A stretch of 64,000 nucleotides of DNA, taken from the NCBI RefSeq assembly GCF_003945765.1, contig NZ_CP027712.1, positions 4,154,001 to 4,218,000 on the forward strand, given 5' to 3'. The notes under the pieces are model-generated. The model was not told the DNA's origin, ran no database searches, and saw only the letters and a program-made list of their open reading frames with translations. Source of the DNA: Pseudomonas chlororaphis subsp. chlororaphis (GTDB lineage Bacteria > Pseudomonadota > Gammaproteobacteria > Pseudomonadales > Pseudomonadaceae). Numbering within the stretch: position 1 is the stretch's first letter; every line of letters starts with the position of its first letter. A program made the position numbers and the translations under genes. Shown here piece after piece: positions 49,323 to 57,612 of the stretch.

Positions 49323-50399
49323 ATGCTCAAGACCATTGAAGCGCAAGTGCTGAAACAGGCCACGCCGCCGGCCCTCAAGGCCGAGTTCGCCCAGTACGAC
49401 TTCGAACGGCTGCACGGTTTCTGCCTGCTGATCTACGTCGCCAGCATCAGCATCTGGCTGCTGTTCAACCTGATCGTCAGCTTCCCCGGCAAGCAGGGCT
49501 TCACCCTGTACTCGATGGCGTTCCTGGTCGCCCTGGCGATCAACGCGATCATGCTGGCCTTCATCAAGAACGCCCGGTACTTCCAGTGGCTCAACCTGCT
49601 TTTCGTGCTGATCATCGGCGCGGGTATCCGCCTGGTGATCGAAGGCATGCCGCTGGACCTGCGCCCCGACTGGCTGATCCTCGGCGCCTCGAGCATTCTC
49701 TACAGCGCCTCGGTGCTGCCCCTGCGGCGCTGGTCGTTCTTCGCCACCCTCGTGCTGACCTGGGTGGTGCTCGACCCGTTCATCATGACCCAGACCTCGG
49801 TGCTGGAACTCAAGGGCGCCATGCTGCTGATCTACGCGCTGTTCCTCACCGCCCTGACCCTCTACAGCTTCATCAAGCTGCGCCAGGCCAAGCTGCACAC
49901 CTACATCATGTCCAAGCTGTTGCTGGAACAGGCCTACAACGACAGCCTGACCGGCATCCCCAACCGCCGCTCGTTCATGGCCCGCGCCGGCGAGCAACTG
50001 GCGGCGCAGCCCCGGGAGCATGACCACTACCTGGCGATGATCGACGTCGACAACTTCAAGAAAATCAACGACCTGTACGGCCATGACATCGGCGACGAGG
50101 TGCTCAAGCGGGTGGCCACGGATATCCGCACGGTCATGGCCGGCTTCGATTACGCGCGCCTGGGCGGCGAAGAGTTCGCCATCTACCTGGGCGGGGTACG
50201 GCGCGACGACGTCGAGCAACTGGCCGAACGCCTGTGCCAGGTGGTGCGCCAAGCCCGGGCCCGATACCCGGTGACCGTCAGCATCGGCCTGGCCCGGGTC
50301 GAGGACGACGACAGCCTGAACCAGGCACTGCTCAAGGCCGACAAGGCGCTGTACCAGTCCAAGCACACGGGCAAGGATCGCTACACCTTTCACCCGTGA
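49323..50399 (+). CDS. Membrane-bound diguanylate cyclase (GGDEF)
   Basis: A 358-residue enzyme that makes the second messenger c-di-GMP. About six hydrophobic segments occupy residues 35-190. The GGDEF domain covers about 200-355, with DSLTGIPNRRSF near 206, MIDVDNFKKINDLYGHDIGDEVLK near 239 and the active-site GGEEF near 281. An RxxD-type inhibitory site upstream of it is not obvious. AAGG precedes ATG 49323; the frame is open further upstream but without a start signal. It borders the fit locus and is transcribed towards fitH. Confidence 0.93.
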   Translation: MLKTIEAQVLKQATPPALKAEFAQYDFERLHGFCLLIYVASISIWLLFNLIVSFPGKQGFTLYSMAFLVALAINAIMLAFIKNARYFQWLNLLFVLIIGAGIRLVIEGMPLDLRPDWLILGASSILYSASVLPLRRWSFFATLVLTWVVLDPFIMTQTSVLELKGAMLLIYALFLTALTLYSFIKLRQAKLHTYIMSKLLLEQAYNDSLTGIPNRRSFMARAGEQLAAQPREHDHYLAMIDVDNFKKINDLYGHDIGDEVLKRVATDIRTVMAGFDYARLGGEEFAIYLGGVRRDDVEQLAERLCQVVRQARARYPVTVSIGLARVEDDDSLNQALLKADKALYQSKHTGKDRYTFHP

Positions 50400-50478
50400 C
50401 CCCTGCGGCAACGCACCAGCGCGACCGGCCGATCAAATAAGATAAACTGCCGCCCTCTCTTGATCAGGCGCCCCCGTC

Positions 50479-51453
50479 ATGCCCGCAGAGCACGCCCCCA
50501 AGCCCTATACCCTCCTGGCAATCGACGACGACCCGCAGTCGTTGATCGTGCTCTCGAAAACCCTGACGAGCGAATATGAAGTGCTGCTGGCGAAGAACAG
50601 CGAGCGTGGCCTGGCCCTGGCCCGCAGCGCCAGCCCCGACCTGATCATCCTCGACATCCTGATGCCCGAGATGGACGGCTTCCAGGTGCTCAGCGAACTC
50701 AAGAGCCACCCGGCGACCGCGGCCATCCCGGTGATTTTCCTGACCTCGCGCAGCAGCGTCGAAGACGAACGCCTGGGCCTGCTGCTCGGCGCCGCCGACT
50801 ACATCGCCAAGCCGATTTCGCCGCCGGTGGTGCTGGCCCGGGTGGCGACGCAACTGGGTTACCGCGACAAACCCCTGCACAGCCCGCAACCGGCGGCCGA
50901 GCCCTCGGCCGGCAGCGACATGCGCGACGGCTTCATCGGCGCCCTGGCCTTGCAGCTGGCCGGCAACCCGCGGATCCGCCTCGAGGCGCTGCTCAACACC
51001 CTGTCGATCCTGCTCGACAGCGGTGTGACCCAGAGCGACCCTGCGGCGTTTCGCAGCGCCGCCTGCCTGGCCCTGATGGGCCTCAACCAGCCCGGCGGCA
51101 GCATCGGCCAGGCCCTGGCCCACAGCCGAGTGCTGATCGAGGAGATTCTCGCCCACGCCGACCCGGAAGACCGCATCCTCAACCTCGCCTGGAAAATCAC
51201 CCATGCCGAGGCGCTGCTCCAGGGCGACCGCAGCCCGGCAAGCCTCGATCTCCCGCTCTCGGCCCGCCTGTTCGCCCTGGCGCTGGACTACCACCTGAGC
51301 CTGCTGCAACCCGGCGGCGACCTTCCCGGCCGGCACGCCCAGGCCATGGCGCGGATGTATGAACAGCCGGGGTTCGAGCAATGCATCGCCTGCGGCCCGG
51401 CGTCGCTCTCGGCGGCCTTGCTGAGTTCGTCACAGAGCTTTTTCAGCCCGTGA
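50479..51453 (+). CDS. fitH: Response regulator FitH of the insect toxin locus
   Basis: A 324-residue protein with an N-terminal receiver (D16-D18, phosphoacceptor D59 in LIILDILMPEMDGF, Lys near 110 in YIAKPISPP). The C-terminal region has no DNA-binding motif I recognise. Gene order fitD-fitE-fitF on one strand with fitG-fitH on the other identifies it. In P. protegens FitH is reported to hold back toxin expression by antagonising FitG, with control by the FitF kinase. It lies 20 bases upstream of fitG and is probably co-transcribed. Confidence 0.88.
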   Translation: MPAEHAPKPYTLLAIDDDPQSLIVLSKTLTSEYEVLLAKNSERGLALARSASPDLIILDILMPEMDGFQVLSELKSHPATAAIPVIFLTSRSSVEDERLGLLLGAADYIAKPISPPVVLARVATQLGYRDKPLHSPQPAAEPSAGSDMRDGFIGALALQLAGNPRIRLEALLNTLSILLDSGVTQSDPAAFRSAACLALMGLNQPGGSIGQALAHSRVLIEEILAHADPEDRILNLAWKITHAEALLQGDRSPASLDLPLSARLFALALDYHLSLLQPGGDLPGRHAQAMARMYEQPGFEQCIACGPASLSAALLSSSQSFFSP

Positions 51454-51473
51454 ACGGACAGTGAGCCTTGCCC

Positions 51474-52391
51474 ATGCCTAACCTCGCCGACCTGGAACTG
51501 TTCGTGCTGATTGCCGAGCTGCAGGGCCTGTCGCCCGCCGCGCGCATCATGTCGATCACCCCGGCCGCCGCCAGCCTGGCGCTCAAGCGCCTGGAAAACC
51601 GTCTCGGCGTGCGCCTGTTCACCCGCTCAACGCGCACCCTGAAACTCACCCCCGAGGGCGTGCGTTACCTGGAAAGCGCGCAGCACGCCCTGAAGATCCT
51701 GGCCAACGGCAAGCGCTCGTTGACCCACGACGACGGCATGCTGGAGCTCACGGTGTCTTCCGACCTGGGCCGCAACCTGCTGCTGGACCTGCTCGCCCGG
51801 CTCAAGCAGGAACGCCCGCGGCTGTATATCAAGCTGGCCCTGAGCGACAAGGAAGAGGACCTGCTCAAGGGCCGCTTCGACGCGGCGCTGCGCTACGGCA
51901 AAAGCCTGGCGCTGGACCTGGTCGAACTACCGGTGCTCAAGCAGCACCACTTCATCGCCTGCGCCGCGCCCGGCTACCTGGCCGAACATGGCACGCCCGA
52001 GTCGCCGGAACAGCTGAGCGAGCACGAGTGCATCATCTGCCACAGCATTGGCCGGCCAGAGAGCCGCTGGCGTTTCCACGCGCCGGGCCAGGTCGAGGAT
52101 GTGCGGGTGCAGGGGCACTTCTGCTGCGACGATGGCGATGCCGCGCGGCGCTGGGCGGTGGCCGGCCACGGCGTGGTCTACCTGCCGCTGTTGAACGTGG
52201 TCGAGGACCTGCTCGCCGGGCGCCTGCTGCCCCTGCTCCCCGGCTGGCAGGCCGACGCCGCGCCGCTGAGCCTGGTGGTATCGCACCGTTCGCAAATCAC
52301 CGAGTCGCTGCGGGCCCTGCACCAGTGCCTGGTGGAGCACTGCACGGACCGGATGGCCCGCTACCTCGAACTGACCCGCGCCGGGCGCTAG
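51474..52391 (+). CDS. fitG: LysR family activator FitG
   Basis: A 305-residue LysR regulator. The helix-turn-helix is at residues 1-60 (LADLELFVLIAELQGLSPAARIMSITPAAASLALKRLENRLG) and the effector domain follows. In P. protegens FitG is the activator of the fitABCDE toxin operon. ATG 51474 was chosen over a TTG two codons upstream. The gene is convergent with fitF, and the two stop codons share the palindrome CTAG at 52388-52391. Confidence 0.9.
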   Translation: MPNLADLELFVLIAELQGLSPAARIMSITPAAASLALKRLENRLGVRLFTRSTRTLKLTPEGVRYLESAQHALKILANGKRSLTHDDGMLELTVSSDLGRNLLLDLLARLKQERPRLYIKLALSDKEEDLLKGRFDAALRYGKSLALDLVELPVLKQHHFIACAAPGYLAEHGTPESPEQLSEHECIICHSIGRPESRWRFHAPGQVEDVRVQGHFCCDDGDAARRWAVAGHGVVYLPLLNVVEDLLAGRLLPLLPGWQADAAPLSLVVSHRSQITESLRALHQCLVEHCTDRMARYLELTRAGR

Positions 52392-55300
52392 CCCTGGGCC
52401 GCGCGCAACTCGACCAGCAGCGCATAGGCCTGCTGGAACTCCAGCCGGTAGATCCGCTCCTGAATCGCCCGCAAGGCGCCGCTACGGCTCTGCTCGCACA
52501 ACTCATCGATCAGCGCCAGGGCCTGCGCATTATGGTTGTGCAGCAGCTTGGCCAGCCGCTCCAGTTTTAACAGCTGCTCACTGCCCAGTGCCTCGTTCTC
52601 CCGGACCGGAGGCTCGGCACCCGCCGTTGGCAAGCCCACCAGGCTGGCCAGCAGCGGTTCCAGGCACTGCGCCAGCTGGCGGATCAAGGGCGCAAGATCA
52701 GCCTGCCCGGCACACTGCTCCTCCAGTTCCCTGGCGGCCTGCCGGACCGCGGTGGCGCCGACATTGCCGGCCGCTCCCTGCAGGCTGTGGGCCAGAAAGC
52801 CGATGGCCTGCAGGTCCTCGGTGGCATGGGCCAGCCACAGGCGCTCGATGACCTGCTGCTGGTCATCGCGAAAATCCGCCAGCAGCTTCTGGTGCAGCGC
52901 CAGGTCCTGGTTCACCACCGCCAACCCCAGCGCCGAGTCGATGCCCTCGTAGCCCGGGGTCGAGACGCCGCTGGGCAGGCTTGTCGCAATCTCCCCCGGT
53001 GGCAGTTCCAGGTGCTTGATCCAACGCACCAGGGTCCGATAGAAGGCCGTGACCTCCAGCGGCTTGCTTACCAGGTCGCTCATGCCGGCGGCCAGCACCC
53101 GGCCCTGGATATCGGCCTGGCTGCTGGCGGTCACCGCGATGATCGGCAGCGAGCGCAGGTGCGGGTAACCGCGGATCTTGCGCGTGGTGCCGTAGCCGTC
53201 CATGACCGGCATCTGGCAATCCATCAGCACCCCGTCGAAGCGCCCGTCCTCGAGCAATCGCTGCAAGGCCTCGGCGCCATTGGCGGCCAGCACCACCTGG
53301 ACCCCGGCGCGCTGCAACAGCCCCTGCAACACATCCTGGTTCAGCCGGTTGTCCTCGACCACCAGCACCCGCGTCCCCGCCAGCAACCGCGCATAGTCGT
53401 TGACCGTGCACAGCCCCGCCGCGCCGGCCACCGATGGCGTGGCCGGCGCGCTGCAACTCGCCGCGGGCAAGGCCTGCGGCCGCTGTTGCGGCACGTTCAA
53501 CTGCACGGTGAATTTGAACACTGCGCCCTGCCCCGGCTTGCTGTGCACCCAGATGTCGCCCTGCATCATCTGCACGATTTTTTTTGAGATGGTCAGCCCC
53601 AGGCCGCTGCCGCCGTAACGCCGGCTGATCGACAGGTCGGCCTGGACAAAGGCATTGAACAGCCGCGCCTGCTGCTCGTCGCTGATGCCCACCCCGGTGT
53701 CGGTGACGCTGAAGCACAGCAGGGCCTTGTCGTTCCACTGGCGCACCAGGCACACGCCGATGCACACATGGCCGGCCTCGGTGAACTTGATCGAGTTGTC
53801 CACCAGGTTGGTCAGCACCTGGGCCAGGCGCAGCGGATCGCCGACATAGCTGCGCGGCAGCAGGGCCGGAATGTCCAGGCGCAGCTGCAGCGCCTGCTCT
53901 TCCGCGCGCTGGCGCACCAGCAGCAACACATCGTCCACCAGTTCGCGCAGGTCGAAGCAGACCTGTTCCATGCTCAGCTTGCCGGCTTCGATCTTCGACA
54001 GGTCGAGCACGCCATTGATGGTGCCCACCAGGTTTCTCGCCGCGCGGTCGATCTTCTCGATGTAGTCGCGCTGCACCCGCTCCAGGGGCATGTCCTGCAC
54101 TAGGTGGGCCATGCCGATGATCGCGTTCAGCGGCGTGCGGATTTCATGGGACATGCTGTCGAGAAACTCCGACTTGGCCTGGGTCGCCAGCTCGGCGTCG
54201 CGCCGCGATTGCTGGACCTGGGCTTCCACCGCCTTGCGCTCGCTGATGTCGAAAATCACCCCGTCCAGGTACTGCGGCACCCCGTCCACGACAATGGTCT
54301 GGCCCTTGTCGTAGACCCAGCGCACCTCCTGGCTGGCGGTGATGATCCGGTATTCGAGCATGTAGCTGGCGCTGCCCAGGCAGCCGGCGAAGATCTCCAG
54401 GTCATCGGGGTGGACCAGGTTGCGATAGCTGTGCCCGGCGAGGAAATGCGCCGCCGCAAAACCGCTCAGGCCCTCGATGGCCTCGCTGACGAACACCATG
54501 GTCCGCGAGGCGTCCGGCAGGCTGCGAAACACCACCCCCGGAATGTTGGCGATCATTGATTGCAACTTGGTCTGGCTGTCGACGATCGACTGCTGCACCT
54601 CGACCGCCTGGGTGATGTCCTGCAGCACGCCGGTGACCCGCGTCGGCGTGCCATCAGCATCGCGCTGCATGACCCGGCCGATGTCCAGCACCCACAACCA
54701 GCGCCCGCTTTTGCTGCGCATGCGGTACTCGGCGCGGTACTCCTCGACTTCGTTGTTCAGGTGCGCCCTGAGCCTGGCCATGACCGGCTCATGGTCCTGG
54801 GGATGAACCAGGCAGGCCCAGCGATCCAGGCCATTGCCAAAGGTCTGGTCCAGCTCCTCCTTGCTGTAGCCGAGGATCCGCAGCCAGACATCGTTATTGA
54901 TGACGATCCCCAGGCTGACGTTCCAGTCCCACAGCCCCAGCGCGCCGCTTTGCAGGGCCATGTCCAGGCGTCGCTCGCTTTGCTCGATCCGCGCCACATC
55001 GGCCTTGTGCCGCCGGGCATCGGCCAGGCGTCGCAGGCCGCCCCACAGCAACAGCAGGAACACCACCGCGCTCAAGCCCTTGATCAGCAGCACCTGCTCG
55101 GCCGGCAGCACCGTATCCAGGTCGCCCAGGGTGACCAGGGTCCAGGGACCGCTGGGATCATTCCAGTCGAAATCGACCCGGGACAGGCTGTAGCGCCGGC
55201 CGTCCAGCTTGACCTGCGGCTGACGGGTATCGAACGGCAAGCGCTCGGGCACCCCGTGGGCGAACGGGTAGTCGCCGAACTGGCGGCGGATCTCGCCGCC

Positions 55301-56020
55301 GAATTCACGCAGCGACCAGGCGCGATCGGCCTTGAGCAGAAAATCCGGGGTGCTGGCGGCCAGCACCACGCCGCTGGGCGACAGGATCATTTTCAGGTCG
55401 TCGCCATACTGCTTGCTCAGGTTGGTGTCGAGCATCTTGCCGTCGAAACGCGCCACCAGGACCCCGATCACCTGGTCCTGGCGCGTGCGCGACTCGTAGA
55501 CCGGGACCGCCATGTAGAACATGCGGGTGCCGGTGGTGACGCTGATCGCGCCATAGACGCTGCTGCCGCCGTTGAGCGCCACCTTGAAGTACGGCCGGAA
55601 GGCCACATTCAGCCCCAGCGGCGCCTGGCCCTGGTGATCGTGGGCCGCCACCACCACCCCGTCGCGGTTGAGGACAAAGGCGTGGTTGGCGCCCACCACC
55701 ATCGACAGCGTCTTCAACGGGATCGCCGCCTGCGCCATCAATTCCGCGGAGGGCTCGCGCTCCAGGATCACCCGTTTCAGCGAGGGGTTGTGGCGCCCCA
55801 GGATCGACAGCGCGCCAATGGCAAAACCGTCGGACTTCCACTGCTGCAGATCCGCCGCGTACTCCTGGGTCTGCATCTCGATACTGGCCTGGTAGACGTC
55901 CTCGACCTGCAGGCGGTAGTAGTTGCCCAGCGCCACCGCGGCACCGACCGCGAGCACCACGCCCAGGGCGTAGCAACACCGTCTGTGGCTGTCGAAGAAG
56001 TTGGTTAGCCTGTGCAACAC
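52388..56020 (-). CDS. fitF: Hybrid sensor kinase FitF
   Basis: A 1210-residue inner-membrane hybrid kinase. A membrane helix near residues 17-34 and a second near 312-330 bracket a large periplasmic double-Cache-like sensor. Two PAS domains (about 345-475 and 480-605) lead to HisKA with His625 in SHEIRTPLNAIIGMAHL, the ATPase boxes TDTGVGIS and GGSGLGLT, a receiver with Asp934 in VLMDCQMPVMDGYG, and an Hpt domain with His1078 in AHSLQGAAGNVGA. Known biology: FitF senses the host environment and switches toxin production on in insects. The start is GTG 56020 (or TTG 56017); no ATG is present. It follows fitE by 55 bases. Confidence 0.92.
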   Translation of the reverse strand: MLHRLTNFFDSHRRCCYALGVVLAVGAAVALGNYYRLQVEDVYQASIEMQTQEYAADLQQWKSDGFAIGALSILGRHNPSLKRVILEREPSAELMAQAAIPLKTLSMVVGANHAFVLNRDGVVVAAHDHQGQAPLGLNVAFRPYFKVALNGGSSVYGAISVTTGTRMFYMAVPVYESRTRQDQVIGVLVARFDGKMLDTNLSKQYGDDLKMILSPSGVVLAASTPDFLLKADRAWSLREFGGEIRRQFGDYPFAHGVPERLPFDTRQPQVKLDGRRYSLSRVDFDWNDPSGPWTLVTLGDLDTVLPAEQVLLIKGLSAVVFLLLLWGGLRRLADARRHKADVARIEQSERRLDMALQSGALGLWDWNVSLGIVINNDVWLRILGYSKEELDQTFGNGLDRWACLVHPQDHEPVMARLRAHLNNEVEEYRAEYRMRSKSGRWLWVLDIGRVMQRDADGTPTRVTGVLQDITQAVEVQQSIVDSQTKLQSMIANIPGVVFRSLPDASRTMVFVSEAIEGLSGFAAAHFLAGHSYRNLVHPDDLEIFAGCLGSASYMLEYRIITASQEVRWVYDKGQTIVVDGVPQYLDGVIFDISERKAVEAQVQQSRRDAELATQAKSEFLDSMSHEIRTPLNAIIGMAHLVQDMPLERVQRDYIEKIDRAARNLVGTINGVLDLSKIEAGKLSMEQVCFDLRELVDDVLLLVRQRAEEQALQLRLDIPALLPRSYVGDPLRLAQVLTNLVDNSIKFTEAGHVCIGVCLVRQWNDKALLCFSVTDTGVGISDEQQARLFNAFVQADLSISRRYGGSGLGLTISKKIVQMMQGDIWVHSKPGQGAVFKFTVQLNVPQQRPQALPAASCSAPATPSVAGAAGLCTVNDYARLLAGTRVLVVEDNRLNQDVLQGLLQRAGVQVVLAANGAEALQRLLEDGRFDGVLMDCQMPVMDGYGTTRKIRGYPHLRSLPIIAVTASSQADIQGRVLAAGMSDLVSKPLEVTAFYRTLVRWIKHLELPPGEIATSLPSGVSTPGYEGIDSALGLAVVNQDLALHQKLLADFRDDQQQVIERLWLAHATEDLQAIGFLAHSLQGAAGNVGATAVRQAARELEEQCAGQADLAPLIRQLAQCLEPLLASLVGLPTAGAEPPVRENEALGSEQLLKLERLAKLLHNHNAQALALIDELCEQSRSGALRAIQERIYRLEFQQAYALLVELRAAQG

Positions 56021-56075
56021 CTCGCCCCTTTACCTGATAAACCCGTGCGCATACGCCTGTGCCCTGACAAACAGC

Positions 56076-57533
56076 TCAACGCGCCGCCAGCCGGCGTGGA
56101 AACTCCGGCGGCAGGAAATCGCGGTCGGGATCGTAGTCGGCCTTGAGGTAATCACCAAGCGCCTTGAGGTCCTGGGGCGACAAGGTTCCCACCGACTGCT
56201 TGAGCCGCAGGGTGTCGAGAATGTAGTCATAACGGCTGTCGTTGTACTGGCGCACGGCGTTATACAACTGGCGCTGGGCTTCCAGCACATCGACGATATT
56301 GCGGGTGCCGACCTGGAAGCCCAGCTGCGAGGCCAGCACCGCGCCCTGGTTGGAGATGATCGACTGGCGCCGGGCCTTGACCTGATCGACGCCGCTGTTG
56401 AGGCCGCGATGCAGGTTGCGGGTCTGCTCCACCACCTGGCGCCGCAGGTTGTCGTTGAGGTACTCGCGCTGGTTCATCCGCTGGTGGGCCTCGCGCACCT
56501 GGGAAGAGGTCTGGCCGCCGCTGAACAACGGAATGTTCAACTGCAGGCCGACGGAGCGCTGCTCGACATTGCCGCCGTAGCCGCTGCCACGGATATCGCT
56601 GTTGCCATACCCCAGGTTGTCGTTGTCGCCGGTCTGGTAACGCAGCACCGCGTCCAGGGTCGGCGCGTGCCCGGCCTTGCGCGCGCTCAGGGTCTGCTGC
56701 GTCGCGTCCAGGGCTTGCTGGCTGGCCAGCAGGGTCAGGTTCTGGCGCACCGCGGTATCGACCCAGCGCCGGGCATCGTTGGGCTCGGGCAACAAGATCG
56801 GCATGTCATGCCGCACGCCCTGGATCGCCGCGTATTGCTGGTGCGTCAGGGTGTCCAGGGCTTCGAAGGCATCGTCGGTGCGCTTCTGCGCGACGATCCG
56901 GTTGGCCCGCGCGGTGTCATGCCCGGCCTCGGCCTGGAGCACATCGGTACGGTCCGACAGGCCCAGCTGCAAACCCTTCTCGGCCAGTTCCAGCTGGCGC
57001 TTGAGCGCCGCCTCTTCCGCCTTGGCCGCCGCCAGGGCGTCCTGGGCCTTGAGCAGGCCGAAATAGGCCTGGGCGCTGTCGAGCATCAGTTTCTGTTCGG
57101 CTGCCGCCAGCTCCAGCTGGGCCTGCTGGTCCTCGGCTTCAGCGGCCTTGAGGCTGAACCAGCGATCGGCACGGAAGATCGGCTGGTTCAGCACCGCCTG
57201 GTAGCTGGTGCCGCTGCGCCGGGTGTCCTGCCGTGGCTGTTGCAGGGAGGTGCTGGTGCCGTTCAGCTCGGCGCTGGCCGACAGCGTGGGCAGCAGCCCG
57301 GCCCGGGCCTGGGGCACCGCCTCGGCGCGGGCGGCCTGGTCGGCACGGGCCGCCGCCAGCTCGCTGTTGTTGTGCTGGGCATCCAGGTACACCCGCCACA
57401 GGTCGCTGGGCAGGGCCTGGCGCGGCTGTTCGGCGGCCACCGCCAGGGAGGCCGCCGGCAACGCGGCCAGCGATAGCAGGACGGGCAGCCAGCCGGCAAG
57501 GGCTCGCTGCCGCGAAATCATGGGGTTGGTCAT
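56076..57533 (-). CDS. fitE: TolC-type outer membrane efflux protein FitE
   Basis: A 485-residue outer-membrane channel of the TolC family. It has a signal peptide (residues 1-34, ...LPAASLAVAAEQ) and two outer-membrane-efflux repeats separated near residue 240, with helical AAEAEDQQAQLELAAAEQKLML and EAHQRMNQREYLNDNLRRQVVEQTRN stretches. ILDTLRLKQSVGTLSPQDL near the C-terminus resembles type I secretion outer proteins such as AprF/PrtF. It should complete the FitABC-type exporter for the FitD toxin, whose gene lies 79 bases upstream. The ribosome site is weak. Confidence 0.92.
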   Translation of the reverse strand: MTNPMISRQRALAGWLPVLLSLAALPAASLAVAAEQPRQALPSDLWRVYLDAQHNNSELAAARADQAARAEAVPQARAGLLPTLSASAELNGTSTSLQQPRQDTRRSGTSYQAVLNQPIFRADRWFSLKAAEAEDQQAQLELAAAEQKLMLDSAQAYFGLLKAQDALAAAKAEEAALKRQLELAEKGLQLGLSDRTDVLQAEAGHDTARANRIVAQKRTDDAFEALDTLTHQQYAAIQGVRHDMPILLPEPNDARRWVDTAVRQNLTLLASQQALDATQQTLSARKAGHAPTLDAVLRYQTGDNDNLGYGNSDIRGSGYGGNVEQRSVGLQLNIPLFSGGQTSSQVREAHQRMNQREYLNDNLRRQVVEQTRNLHRGLNSGVDQVKARRQSIISNQGAVLASQLGFQVGTRNIVDVLEAQRQLYNAVRQYNDSRYDYILDTLRLKQSVGTLSPQDLKALGDYLKADYDPDRDFLPPEFPRRLAAR

Positions 57534-57612
57534 GGTCTGTTTCTGTTTCCAAACAAGGTGGGCCAGGAGACAGGAGAGGCTTGGCGCCCCTCCTGTGGTT
57601 GCTCCCGCGTGG

